Origin: a virus
Virus record (IMG/VR): IMGVR_UViG_3300025889_000030
Location: 1-39,015 of that record
DNA length: 39,015 nt
Strand: one strand, 5' to 3'
Below the pieces are notes generated by a model. The model was not told the origin of the DNA and made no database searches. It was given only the letters and a program-made list of their open reading frames with translations. The position numbers and the translations under genes are program-made. Shown here piece by piece: positions 1 to 7,204 of this stretch; the stretch's first letter is position 1; every line of letters starts with the position of its first letter.

Positions 1-127
1 CGAGGAACGGTATCAGAAGATCGAGATCGGTCTGATCAAACGCTGGCCCTCCGGGTGCTTCGAGATCGCCGCCCTCAGCTACTCCGGGGAGCTGGTGTTC
101 CACGGGCCCTACCGCGAGCGCGCCGGC
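1..127. repeat. Terminal direct repeat, left copy (circular closure)
   Basis: Bases 1-127 are identical to 38889-39015. The reading frame of the ParB-like gene continues without a break across the join, so the two copies are one locus in a circular or circularly permuted molecule. A length of exactly 127 is typical of the k-mer overlap left by short-read assemblers, so I infer an assembly overlap rather than a biological terminal repeat. Confidence 0.9.
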
Positions 128-859
128 GGCCAGTCGGCCGACAGCGACCCCGACGACGAGACGGGCGAGACCAAGCCGGTCATCGCGCCGGATGAAGATG
201 CGGCCGGCCTGTCCGGCGCCGCCACTCGTCGCCGGGACGCCATCTTCGCTCAGATGCTGGGAGCGGCAATCGCCACTGACCACAAGTTCGGGTTGGCCGT
301 CGCGGCGTTCGAGCTGTACCGGCTGGCCCGGTCATTCATCGTCGGCGAGGCTGCCCGTCCCAAGGTCAGCGTGCTGACGGCGCACTACGAGCAGGACTCG
401 ATCGCCGACTACGTCAACGACAGCAACCGCAAGATCCTGTTCCGCGGCGAGTTCGAGAAGCCGCTGACGATGACGGACTTCATCGCCTCGTCCGAGAAGG
501 CCCTCAAGACCTCGATCTGCGTCAGCGTCGCCTGTCTGGTTTCCCGCCAGAACTGTCACAAGGAGCTGGGTGAGCTCCTGGCGCTGTCCGGCAAGCTGCC
601 GCGCGACCTCTACGACAGCATCGCCGAGCCGGCGCACGTCGCCAACTGGCTGGGCGGACTCACCAAGCCCGCGTTGCAGGAGTTCGTCGACAAGCTGGAT
701 CCGGAGGCCAAGTCCATCGCCCGCATGGTGAAGGACATGAAGAAGGCCGACGCGATCTCGCTGATCGGCCGGGCGCTCGACGGCACCGCCACCGGCCACC
801 CCGACGACGTGCGGACTGCCGCCGCCGGCATGATGCCCCCGGGCCTAGGCATCGAGTAA
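1..859 (+). CDS. ParB-like protein, C-terminal part (continues from 37912-39015)
   Basis: This is the 3' part of the gene that starts at 37912. The frame is open from base 2 (EERYQKIEIG) to the TAA at 857-859. Joined over the 127-bp overlap, the whole protein is 611 aa. The GTG at 95 lies inside the gene and is not a real start. This part has an acidic linker (SADSDPDDETGE, near 134-170) and then a helical domain with several Cys residues (ICVSVACLVSRQNC). I do not recognise a catalytic family in the C-terminal half. By analogy with other large phage ParB-domain proteins it may be an oligomerisation or partner-binding region, which is inference. The DUF932 gene follows 29 bases downstream and is probably co-transcribed. 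Confidence 0.85.
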   Translation, partial: EERYQKIEIGLIKRWPSGCFEIAALSYSGELVFHGPYRERAGGQSADSDPDDETGETKPVIAPDEDAAGLSGAATRRRDAIFAQMLGAAIATDHKFGLAVAAFELYRLARSFIVGEAARPKVSVLTAHYEQDSIADYVNDSNRKILFRGEFEKPLTMTDFIASSEKALKTSICVSVACLVSRQNCHKELGELLALSGKLPRDLYDSIAEPAHVANWLGGLTKPALQEFVDKLDPEAKSIARMVKDMKKADAISLIGRALDGTATGHPDDVRTAAAGMMPPGLGIE

Positions 860-888
860 TCCACTTTCGCCGCCAGGAGTTCGAGACC

Positions 889-1998
889 ATGAACATGATG
901 ACGAACGGCCGTGCCAGCATCCCGGACCGCTGGATCACGCGCCCGCGTGACGAGACCTACCGGAGCCTCGACGCGCTCTATGAGGCGACCCGGCAGATGG
1001 CCGACAACTCGAACGCCACCGTCCACGACGTCCGCCAGATCGAGGTCGTCACCGACAGCAGCCTGTCCCGGCCGGAGAGCCTGACGGCCCTGGCCCTGCG
1101 GCTGCCGGACGGCTCGCTGACGCAGGCAACGCACTGGTCCTTCGGCCAGATGTGCAGCCTGATCGGTGCGCCGTCCGGCTTCATGCGGGACCTGCCGGCG
1201 CCGGTCGCCGCGGTGCCGCTGCAGTACAAGCTGACGTCGTACAACGGCGAGCTGGTCAAGACCTACGTCGATCAGCGCGACAGCACCCTGCGGGCACTCA
1301 CCTCGCCGACCTACGGGCGGGTCAACGACCACAAGCTGGTCGATGCCATCCGGCAGATCGCCGGCAACGGGGTCGGCGACACCAACTGGATCGCCGCGCA
1401 GATGGCGAACGGCAAGGAGCCGGGCTTCTACGCCTCCGACCGGGACATGTTCGTGTTCCTGGTCGACCGCGAGCGCCCGATCGAGCTGCGTCAGCACAGC
1501 AACAACCGGCTGGTCCGCCTGTTCCGGGGCTTCTTCGCCTGGAACAGCGAAGTCGGCAGCCGGTCGCTGGGCATCAAGACGTTCCTCTACTGCCAGCACT
1601 GCGACAACCGGCTGATCGCCGGTGTCGATCAAGTCGAGCAGATCGTCATCCGGCACACGAAGAGAGCGCCCGAACGCTTCCTCCAGGCCGCCAAGCCGGC
1701 GCTGCTGGAGTATGCGACCGGCTCGACTACCGGCATCGTCGACGCCATCCAGCGGGCGATGAACACCCGCGTCGCCAGCGATCACGACGAGGCGGTCGAC
1801 TTCCTCAACTCCAAGACCAGCTTCTCGCGGTCGGCTGCCAAGGCCGCGCTCGAGCAGCACATGGTCGAGGAAGGCATCCCCGCCCGGTCGGCCTGGGAAA
1901 TGGCCCAGGCGATCACTGCGTTCGCTCGGTCGATCCCGCACCAGGACGACCGGATTGACATCGAGAAGCAGGCGACCAAGCTCCTGAGCGGCCGTTAA
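889..1998 (+). CDS. DUF932-family phage/plasmid-like protein
   Basis: The 369-aa protein resembles the DUF932 / phage-plasmid-like family (TIGR03299-type), which is common on phages and plasmids and has no proven biochemical role. Family-like segments are SPTYGRVNDHKLVDAI near residues 143-158 and ASDRDMFVFLVDRERPIEL near 183-201, followed by a Trp/Phe-rich central part (FRGFFAWNSEVGSRSLGIK). There is no signal peptide or membrane segment. The start at 889 follows a CAGGAG-type ribosome site; ATGs at 895 and 898 are alternatives. It lies directly after the ParB-like gene. ParB and DUF932 genes are often neighbours on mobile elements, which suggests a joint role in replication or early takeover; that is inference. 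Confidence 0.8.
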   Translation: MNMMTNGRASIPDRWITRPRDETYRSLDALYEATRQMADNSNATVHDVRQIEVVTDSSLSRPESLTALALRLPDGSLTQATHWSFGQMCSLIGAPSGFMRDLPAPVAAVPLQYKLTSYNGELVKTYVDQRDSTLRALTSPTYGRVNDHKLVDAIRQIAGNGVGDTNWIAAQMANGKEPGFYASDRDMFVFLVDRERPIELRQHSNNRLVRLFRGFFAWNSEVGSRSLGIKTFLYCQHCDNRLIAGVDQVEQIVIRHTKRAPERFLQAAKPALLEYATGSTTGIVDAIQRAMNTRVASDHDEAVDFLNSKTSFSRSAAKAALEQHMVEEGIPARSAWEMAQAITAFARSIPHQDDRIDIEKQATKLLSGR

Positions 1999-2049
1999 TC
2001 GAAACAGGACCGCGCTTGGGGTTGGTCACCCCGTCTCCCTCCTGTCGAT
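1998..2049. terminator. Stem-loop in the convergent gap between the DUF932 gene and the repressor
   Basis: ATCGA-(AA)-CAGGA at 1998-2009 pairs with TCCTGTCGAT at 2040-2049, a 10-bp stem with a 2-nt bulge. Inside it, GGGGT (2018-2022) pairs with ACCCC (2028-2032). The structure lies between the stop of the rightward early operon (1998) and the end of the leftward repressor gene (2074), where a bidirectional terminator is expected. There is no U-tract, so it may instead protect mRNA 3' ends or act with Rho. Confidence 0.45.
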
Positions 2050-2073
2050 CCGGCCAAGGCGCGGGCAACCGGA

Positions 2074-2748
2074 TCACCTGTTTAGGACGTGCCGCTTCAT
2101 CTCTACGACAACGCCAAGCAGCGTCACATCGTCCAGCGGCCGCGGGTCGTAAGTCCGGTCGGTCGACCTGGGCACCGCCACCGGCGGGTAGTAGGTCAGC
2201 GGCATGATCTGGCCCATGTCATCGACTAGGACCACGTCGTTCGGCTCCGGCGCAACCGACCAGACCGGCTCGCAGACCAGGATGTCCCCGACCAGGATCC
2301 CAATCTGGTTCAAGCTCGGGTGCTCCGCCTCGACCGCAAAGGCCGACTGGCTCACCAGCCCCCGGTCAACGGTTGTCAGCGGCGATTGATCCAGCGCAAT
2401 TTTCGCTTCCAGCATCGACTGCCGGCTGGCGAACGCCGCGGCCAGATCGGGCCGAACCAGCCGGACCGTGTCCGTCGTCGTCCGGCTGACCGGCACCTTG
2501 TCGGCGAACGAAAGAGTCGGCCCGTAGCCGGCCACCCGCGCCAAGGCGTCGATGGTGTCCAGCGACGGCGTCGGCGCTTCGGGCCCACCGTTCAGGAACC
2601 GCCGGATGGTCGTTCCCGCCATGCCGGCGTCGCGCGCCCAAGCTTCGGCCGACATCCTTTTGGTTGCCAGGACTTGACGCATCCACACCCTCAGCTCACG
2701 CCGATAGGCGTCTTCCGCATTGTGCATAATCCGAATTACACCATTCAT
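2074..2748 (-). CDS. CI-like lysogeny repressor, HTH plus S24/LexA-type C-terminal domain
   Basis: The 224-aa protein has an N-terminal helix-turn-helix (about residues 20-75: MSAEAWARDAGMAGTTIRRF, then a repressor-like SLDTIDALARVAG segment). Its C-terminal half aligns with the S24/LexA fold (HPSLNQIGILVGDILV, 143-158). Ser145 sits where the LexA nucleophile is expected. The place of the catalytic Lys (IMPLTYYPP, 181-189) holds no Lys, so self-cleavage is doubtful. I chose the start at 2748 because a GGAGG lies 6 nt upstream; the open frame reaches 2856, but that part reads as noise. It is transcribed divergently from the HTH-nuclease gene at 2890, as expected for a cI/cro switch. Presumed role: silencing of lytic promoters in the lysogen. 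Confidence 0.8.
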   Translation of the reverse strand: MNGVIRIMHNAEDAYRRELRVWMRQVLATKRMSAEAWARDAGMAGTTIRRFLNGGPEAPTPSLDTIDALARVAGYGPTLSFADKVPVSRTTTDTVRLVRPDLAAAFASRQSMLEAKIALDQSPLTTVDRGLVSQSAFAVEAEHPSLNQIGILVGDILVCEPVWSVAPEPNDVVLVDDMGQIMPLTYYPPVAVPRSTDRTYDPRPLDDVTLLGVVVEMKRHVLNR

Positions 2749-2889
2749 CTGAAGCCTCCGTCGTCCCCGGAGCCCTGTTTCTTTGCGCTTATTGCATGTT
2801 GCTGGCAATCGAAACTTTCCAGCATCCGTGCTTGACCGCTTGAAAAGCTCCTGCATTCTTGCCTAACCGCAATCACAGGACGACAGGCA
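2749..2889. promoter_or_regulatory. Divergent lysogeny control region with candidate operators
   Basis: These 141 bp separate the repressor from the rightward operon and are less GC-rich than the flanks. They hold an inverted repeat ATTGC-N9-GCAAT (2791-2795 / 2805-2809) and a shorter TTGC-N6-GCAA (2860-2863 / 2870-2873), which share TTGC/GCAA half-sites and are plausible operators. A rightward -35-like TTGACC (2832-2837) is followed after 17 nt by a poor -10 (ATTCTT). The segment CCTGCATTCTTGC (2850-2862) recurs with one change at 4523-4535. The assignment as operators is inference from position and symmetry. Confidence 0.55.
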
Positions 2890-3534
2890 ATGATAGACGC
2901 CCCGGCTTATCTCGCCGACCTCAAGGTGCTCAGGCGCCAGCAGAACATCAGCCAGGTCGACCTCGATCAGCTGGTGGGCGTTGCCGACGGCTACACGGCC
3001 AAGATCGAGTCCCGTGCGCGGAATCTCTCACTCGCGATGCTCGGCTTTTTCGCAGAGGCGCTCGATGCCGACATTCGCCTGATCCGCCGGAAGGACGACG
3101 ACATGAGCCAGGGTGGCCGCAAGCCCCGCAGCAAAAACTTCTCGAAGAACAAAGGAAGCCGGGTCGAGCACGAGATCGTCCAGAAATTGCGCGAAATCGG
3201 CGTCGAGGCCGAGCGCATCGTCCTATCGGGCGCCGCCGGCCGGTTCCATTCCCGGCTCGAACACGACATCCGGATCGCCGACACCTTCCAGTGCGAGGTC
3301 AAGGCCCGGGCCAACGGCGAGGGCTTCATCACCCTCGAACAGTGGATGGGCACCGCGGCCATGCTGCTGCTGCGGCGCGACCGCCAGGACCCGTTCGTGT
3401 TCATCCCGTGGGACACGTTCACCAAGCTGATCCAGGCATTCGAGAAGGAGCGCCTCGCATGTCAGACGAACACCGCATCCGATACGAGCTCATCGCCCAC
3501 TACCACCCCGACCGAACTCCCGGCTACCGGGTGA
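2890..3534 (+). CDS. XRE-type HTH domain fused to a PDDEXK (Hjc-like) nuclease domain
   Basis: The protein is 214 aa. Residues 8-65 form a Cro/C1-type HTH (LRRQQNISQVDLDQLVGVAD). Residues 75-188 match the small PDDEXK endonucleases found in many proteobacterial phages, related to archaeal Hjc resolvases: basic NKGSRVEHEIV, then the active-site run D126, E136-V-K138, then GEGFITLEQW. The family is expected to cut branched or recombination intermediates. ATG at 3103 (Met72) is preceded by GGAAGGA, so a separate 143-aa nuclease could also be made from inside the frame. The last 25 residues are Ser/Thr-rich and overlap the next gene. Facing the repressor, the HTH half may act like Cro. The combination is unusual; the frame is clearly open throughout. 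Confidence 0.75.
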   Translation: MIDAPAYLADLKVLRRQQNISQVDLDQLVGVADGYTAKIESRARNLSLAMLGFFAEALDADIRLIRRKDDDMSQGGRKPRSKNFSKNKGSRVEHEIVQKLREIGVEAERIVLSGAAGRFHSRLEHDIRIADTFQCEVKARANGEGFITLEQWMGTAAMLLLRRDRQDPFVFIPWDTFTKLIQAFEKERLACQTNTASDTSSSPTTTPTELPATG

Positions 3535-3683
3535 GCGAACGGATCGTCGTTCGCGGCGACACCGTCCTCGAACAGCTCGCCGGACACTTCCGTCGCATCG
3601 ACATCGTCGGGCGCACGGACGGCCCGATTACCCACCTCATCAACGACGACGGCAGCTTGACCGTCATGGCCCCGGCCTTTTGA
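3459..3683 (+). CDS. Small hypothetical protein (74 aa)
   Basis: The protein starts MSDEHRIRYELIAHYH and is rich in beta-type segments (RVSERIVVRGDTVLEQLAGHF, then HLINDDGSLTVMAP). ATG at 3459 has AAGGAG 8 nt upstream, which decides this start. The gene overlaps the 3' end of the HTH-nuclease gene by 76 bases in another frame, so the Ser/Thr-rich tail of that nuclease is probably a by-product of the overlap. I do not recognise a family. It sits in the rightward replication/recombination operon. Confidence 0.65.
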   Translation: MSDEHRIRYELIAHYHPDRTPGYRVSERIVVRGDTVLEQLAGHFRRIDIVGRTDGPITHLINDDGSLTVMAPAF

Positions 3684-3690
3684 GGATCGC

Positions 3691-4014
3691 ATGGAGGACC
3701 GTCATGTCGAGCTTCCCCGTAATTGGCAGCCTCCGGCCGATCTCGCCGATCGGCTCACACGCCGCTACGGGGGGCTCAACTTTGAAGCCGCCGTCGATGA
3801 GTTCCGAACCACCTTCGCCGGCAACGCCCGCGACCGACGAACCAGCCGACAATGGCACGTCGCGTTCAGTCGCTACGTCGACCACCGCCAGCGAACCCTC
3901 GCTCCCCCACCCGCAGACAGTCGCCATTATTCCTCTGAGCGCGACCGAGCAAGCCTGGTCGAAGGACTACTGCTCGCGCGTCAATCAGCTGGACGGTTCG
4001 GCTCTGACCTATGA
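3691..4014 (+). CDS. DnaT-like DNA-binding protein (primosome-type domain)
   Basis: The 107-aa product has a domain at residues 8-70 that resembles the C-terminal single-strand DNA-binding domain of DnaT and DnaT-like phage replication proteins: W.PP.D..DRL, then VDEFRTTFAGNARDRRTSRQW ending in HVAFSRYV. The family helps load replicative helicase or assemble the primosome. GAGG lies 5 nt before the ATG. After residue 72 the sequence becomes Pro/Arg-rich and less protein-like, just where the overlapping +1 frame begins to look real. Either it is a short gene with an overlapping neighbour, or the two frames are joined by a shift near the C-run at 3903-3907. Confidence 0.6.
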   Translation: MEDRHVELPRNWQPPADLADRLTRRYGGLNFEAAVDEFRTTFAGNARDRRTSRQWHVAFSRYVDHRQRTLAPPPADSRHYSSERDRASLVEGLLLARQSAGRFGSDL

Positions 4015-4522
4015 CGAAGACGCCTACGGGCGGCTTCAGACCTACCGCAACCGCTTCCGCGCCCAGGTGACGATCGCCGACACCGACCTCGGCCGGATGT
4101 TCGATGAGCTGTGCGTCTATCTGGACTGCAAGCCGCCAGCGCCGAAGGCGATGGCCCACTACTTCAAGGAAATGACGACATGGCCGCAGGCCCTGGTCGT
4201 CCTCGCTTTCGAGCGGGCCCGCCGCAACTGGACCTACAAGAAGCTGCCGCTGATCGCCGACTTTTTGCGGTGGATCAAGGACGAACAAGCCGAGCGCGAC
4301 GAGCTCTACATCGCCGTCGCCTCCGCCTACGGCCGGCTGCGAATTCCCCGCCGTCGCGCCGTCGAAGAGGCCGAGCGCGCCGCCATTCGCGCCAAGCAAT
4401 CCGCAGCCGCCGACGCATGGCTGCTGTCTCTTGATCCCGCCGAGCGGGACGAGAAGATCCGCAAGCACCTGTCCGCGGACATTGCCCAGCGGCTGATCGA
4501 CCGGCTTTCCGCTGCCAAGTAA
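3704..4522 (+). CDS. Putative helicase-loader-like replication protein
   Basis: This frame could encode 272 aa from ATG 3704, which has GGAGG 6 nt upstream inside the previous gene. The first ~75 residues are Ser/Pro/Thr/Ala-rich and low in complexity, in the zone shared with the DnaT-like frame. From SATEQAWSKDYC on (about 3940) it is a normal helical protein, with WPQALVVLAFERARRNWTYK, KLPLIADFLRWIKDEQAERD and a long charged C-terminal helix. The pattern of an all-helical protein with P.IADFL..I resembles G39P-type helicase loaders; this is inference. It would act with the DnaT-like product to recruit host replication enzymes, since the phage has no polymerase or helicase of its own. Confidence 0.65.
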   Translation: MSSFPVIGSLRPISPIGSHAATGGSTLKPPSMSSEPPSPATPATDEPADNGTSRSVATSTTASEPSLPHPQTVAIIPLSATEQAWSKDYCSRVNQLDGSALTYDEDAYGRLQTYRNRFRAQVTIADTDLGRMFDELCVYLDCKPPAPKAMAHYFKEMTTWPQALVVLAFERARRNWTYKKLPLIADFLRWIKDEQAERDELYIAVASAYGRLRIPRRRAVEEAERAAIRAKQSAAADAWLLSLDPAERDEKIRKHLSADIAQRLIDRLSAAK

Positions 4523-4559
4523 CCTGCATTCCTGCTTGTGAAACCAGCAAGTTTGCAGG
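4523..4559. repeat. Imperfect inverted repeat between two early genes
   Basis: CCTGCA (4523-4528) and TGCAGG (4554-4559) are complementary, with an inner CTTG/CAAG pair. The left arm CCTGCATTCCTGC repeats, with one change, a segment of the repressor control region (2850-2862). It could be an extra operator or an RNA hairpin; there is no U-tract. Confidence 0.35.
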
Positions 4560-4592
4560 AACATCCCCGAACCGCTATCCGAGGACGTACCA

Positions 4593-5009
4593 ATGACCGA
4601 GGCACTCCCCGCCCTGGCGCCCGGCGCCGCACCGGCCCCTGTCACCATTTCCGCCGACCCGACCGTGGCTGACGAGGCCGTGCATTTTTGCAGGCGCGTT
4701 GTGCATCGTCTCGGTCAGATGCGTCAGCAGATCCGCGTAATGCGCGACGCCAAGTTCGACACCGTCCGAGTTGCAGTCGCCGAGTGCGCCGCGGAGGACA
4801 TCGACCGGCTGGTGGCCCTGGCCGCCGACTTTGAGCGGACCGCCAACACCATCGCCGCCGTGGAGATCCCGCCAAGTCTGGCGCTCTTGGTTCTTCAGAT
4901 TTGCCGGGACATCGAAGACACGTCCAAAAGCCACGCGCTGGTCAGTGCGGCGGCGAACATCCGCCCGCAACTGCGGGCCATCCTCCAAAAGAAAGGGGTC
5001 ATTCGATGA
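4593..5009 (+). CDS. Hypothetical helical protein in the recombination operon (138 aa)
   Basis: An Ala/Pro-rich N-terminus (APGAAPAPVTISADPTV) is followed by an all-helical body with heptad-like spacing (HRLGQMRQQIRVMRDAKFD; DRLVALAADFERTANTIAAV). I do not recognise a family. Its stop overlaps the start of the RecB/Cas4-like nuclease (ATGA at 5006-5009), so the two are translationally coupled. This suggests a partner of the nuclease or annealase, which is inference only. Confidence 0.7.
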   Translation: MTEALPALAPGAAPAPVTISADPTVADEAVHFCRRVVHRLGQMRQQIRVMRDAKFDTVRVAVAECAAEDIDRLVALAADFERTANTIAAVEIPPSLALLVLQICRDIEDTSKSHALVSAAANIRPQLRAILQKKGVIR

Positions 5010-5938
5010 AGCTGACAAACAAGCTCGGCTTCCCCGAAGCCGTGGTTCAGGCCGTCGCCTATGACGACTACGACAAAGGCGACGCTGACTACTCGGTCAC
5101 CGGGCTGATGGAGCCGGCGCGCAAGTCGACGCTGATTCAGCGCCACGGCAATTCGCTGACCGAAGACGTTGCCGACCGCATCTACGCCTTTATCGGCAAG
5201 ATCGGACACGCCGTCTTCGAGCGCGCCAAGGTCACCGGGGACGTAGTCGAGCACCGCGTCAGCATGTCGATCGACGGCTTTAAGATCAGCGGCAAGTTCG
5301 ACCGGCTGGTGAAGGGCGACCTGCTGATCGACCTCAAGCTGATGAGCGTGTGGGAGATCATCTTCGGTCTAAAGGAAGAACGGATCTGGCAGCTTAACAT
5401 GTACCGCTACATGGCAGCGCAGAACGGTATTCGCGTCGACCAGATGGCCGTCATCGGCATCCTGCGGGACTGGTCAATCGGCGAAGCCGAGCGCCGGGCC
5501 CAGCGCGGCGACACTAACTACCCGCAGAAGCAGGTCATCCAGATCCCGATCCCGATCTACTCGGACAATCTGGTCCTGAATTTCATCAAAGACCGGATCA
5601 AGGCGCACGAGCGGGCGCGGAACACCCCCAACTGGCTGCCGGAGTGCACGGCCGACGAACGGTGGGAGAAGCCGACCACCTACGCGCTGATGAAGGAAGG
5701 CCGCAAGTCGGCGCTCCGCGTCATGGACGACGAACAGGCCTTGATGCGCTGGGCCGTCGAGAACTCGTTTGCCGACTGGCCGGCCGGCAGCCTCTGGACG
5801 CCGCGCAAAGGCGTCAAGATCGACGTCCGCCTGGGCGAGAGCACCCGCTGTCAGCGGTACTGCAACGCGCTCGAAGTCTGCACCCAAGGCCAGAAGCTGG
5901 TAGCCGCGGTCGCCGCCGGCACTACTGAAGCCGCGTAA
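5006..5938 (+). CDS. RecB/Cas4-type PD-(D/E)XK exonuclease with a Cys cluster
   Basis: The 310-aa protein carries the RecB/Cas4 nuclease signature: G-x2-GH in GKIGHAVFER (64-73), G-x2-D in SGKFDRL (95-101), the active-site D109-L-K111, and the Q-x3-Y motif QLNMY (129-133). Four Cys (C214, C282, C286, C292) match the spacing used by Cas4/AddB-like members to hold an iron-sulphur cluster. ATG 5006 is favoured by the upstream AAAGGGG and the ATGA overlap; the longer open frame back to 4901 is noise. It lies just before the Rad52-type annealase, so it probably resects DNA ends for single-strand annealing, like a Red-alpha substitute. Confidence 0.8.
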   Translation: MKLTNKLGFPEAVVQAVAYDDYDKGDADYSVTGLMEPARKSTLIQRHGNSLTEDVADRIYAFIGKIGHAVFERAKVTGDVVEHRVSMSIDGFKISGKFDRLVKGDLLIDLKLMSVWEIIFGLKEERIWQLNMYRYMAAQNGIRVDQMAVIGILRDWSIGEAERRAQRGDTNYPQKQVIQIPIPIYSDNLVLNFIKDRIKAHERARNTPNWLPECTADERWEKPTTYALMKEGRKSALRVMDDEQALMRWAVENSFADWPAGSLWTPRKGVKIDVRLGESTRCQRYCNALEVCTQGQKLVAAVAAGTTEAA

Positions 5939-5988
5939 CCGAACGCCGGCGCTGTTTGTCTCCCATCCTCGGCAGCGTCGGCTGCCCT

Positions 5989-6008
5989 CGCCGGGCTTGC
6001 ACCCGGCG
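5989..6008. terminator. GC-rich stem-loop upstream of the annealase gene
   Basis: CGCCGGG (5989-5995) and CCCGGCG (6002-6008) form a perfect 7-bp stem with a 6-nt loop in the 94-bp gap between the nuclease and annealase genes. No U-tract follows. It may be an attenuator or a processing site that separates the two cistrons. Confidence 0.4.
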
Positions 6009-6032
6009 GGGGCCCCCTTTCAGGAGAACCCC

Positions 6033-6824
6033 ATGTCGAAAGCACCCCTCCGCGCGCTGCTGGAAAAGCCGTTCGATCCGCCGACCGTCAAGTGGCGGCT
6101 CGGCTCGACTTTCCAGCGCGACGGCCAGCTGCGCGGGCTAGCGCTCGCCTACATCGACGCCCGGCACGTCATGGACCGGCTGGACGAGGTTGTCGGCCCG
6201 GCAAACTGGCAGTCGGCAATCGCCGAAACCCCAGTCGGCCGCGTGCTCTGCACCCTCTCGCTGCGGATCGACGGCGAGTGGATCGCCAAGACCGACGGCG
6301 CCGGGGCTACCCAGGTCGAGGGCGACAAGGGCGGGATCTCCGACGCCCTCAAGCGCGCCGCGGTCCAGTGGGGCATCGGCCGCTACCTCTACGCCATGGG
6401 CGACACCTACGTTCGTGTCGAGGAGCGCGGCAAGACAAAGTTCATCCCGAAGGACGAGTTCAAGCGGCTGGCGCGGGTCATCGAGCTTCAGTTCGCCGGC
6501 AAGTTCGAAGAGATGAAGCGCGAGATCGAGACCGTGCATTCCGACCAGGAGCCGCCTGCCGACAGCAAGCCGGCTGCCGCACCCCAGGCCGACGAGACGC
6601 CGATCGAGGACCGCGCAACCGCGATGGCCGAAGACTGGCTAGCCCGGATCAAGGACTCGGGCACGCTGGACGACCTCAAGGACATCCTTTCCGAGATGAA
6701 CAAGCAGCGCGCAGTGTTCAGCGCCCTTGGCGAGCCGCACGTCAGCACGTTCGCCAGCACCGTCGACCAACTGCGCGCTCGCAAGGAAGCGCTGATCGCA
6801 GCCGACCAGGAGAAAACAGGATGA
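6033..6824 (+). CDS. Rad52/Rad22-family single-strand annealing protein
   Basis: The 263-aa protein has the Rad52/22 core: YIDARHVMDRLDEVVGPANW near residues 40-60, and GDKGGISDALKRAAVQWGIG near 97-116, the conserved run of phage and plasmid Rad52 annealases. The C-terminal third is acidic and Ala/Pro-rich, then helical (DDLKDILSEMNKQRAVF), a likely partner-binding tail. ATG 6033 has AGGAG 6 nt upstream. The role is pairing of complementary single strands made by the upstream exonuclease, with the phage SSB encoded further along. It overlaps the next small gene by 4 bases (ATGA). Confidence 0.85.
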   Translation: MSKAPLRALLEKPFDPPTVKWRLGSTFQRDGQLRGLALAYIDARHVMDRLDEVVGPANWQSAIAETPVGRVLCTLSLRIDGEWIAKTDGAGATQVEGDKGGISDALKRAAVQWGIGRYLYAMGDTYVRVEERGKTKFIPKDEFKRLARVIELQFAGKFEEMKREIETVHSDQEPPADSKPAAAPQADETPIEDRATAMAEDWLARIKDSGTLDDLKDILSEMNKQRAVFSALGEPHVSTFASTVDQLRARKEALIAADQEKTG

Positions 6825-6985
6825 CCGACGAACAGGCCCGGCGCCTCTGGCGCGAGCACTGCTGGCCGTTCATCGACGCCGGCGCGGCCCTTGTCTACGG
6901 CAGCCCAGAGCACCTGGCGCACTTGGCGGCAAAGGACGCGCCGAAAGTCGAGCCGACCCTCACCATCCCCGACTACGTGCTGTAG
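6821..6985 (+). CDS. Small hypothetical protein (54 aa)
   Basis: The protein begins MTDEQARRLWREHCWPFIDA and ends LTIPDYVL. It starts at ATG 6821, which overlaps the annealase stop, with CAGGAG upstream. It is Trp/Ala-rich and helical at the N-terminus. No family is recognised. Tight coupling suggests a small accessory factor of the recombination module. Confidence 0.6.
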   Translation: MTDEQARRLWREHCWPFIDAGAALVYGSPEHLAHLAAKDAPKVEPTLTIPDYVL

Positions 6986-6994
6986 GAGCGCTTA

Positions 6995-7204
6995 ATGCCC
7001 GTTCAAGAAGTGACGCTGTCGGTCCGCCTCAAGAGCAGCAATGCCGCCGTAGTCGACGCCCCTCACGACGCCACCCGCCGCGCCCTCGATCATGTGAAAA
7101 CCGCAATCCTGGCGGTCCACGACAACGACGCCGGGATTATCCGCGACGCCAACGGCAATGAAGTCGGCACTTGGTACTTCGAGATCCGACGGGGCGACAA
7201 GTGA
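6995..7204 (+). CDS. Small hypothetical protein (69 aa)
   Basis: The protein reads like a small alpha/beta domain: MPVQEVTLSVRLKSSNAAVV, a helix DATRRALDHVKTAI, then NEVGTWYFEIRRGDK. Its TGA overlaps the ATG of the next gene (7202-7206), so the two are coupled. I do not recognise it. Confidence 0.6.
   Translation: MPVQEVTLSVRLKSSNAAVVDAPHDATRRALDHVKTAILAVHDNDAGIIRDANGNEVGTWYFEIRRGDK

Noticed and set aside
2749-2856. N-terminal extension of the repressor to 2856
   Set aside because: There is no ribosome site, the peptide is basic noise over the operator region, and a GGAGG lies ideally before the ATG at 2748.
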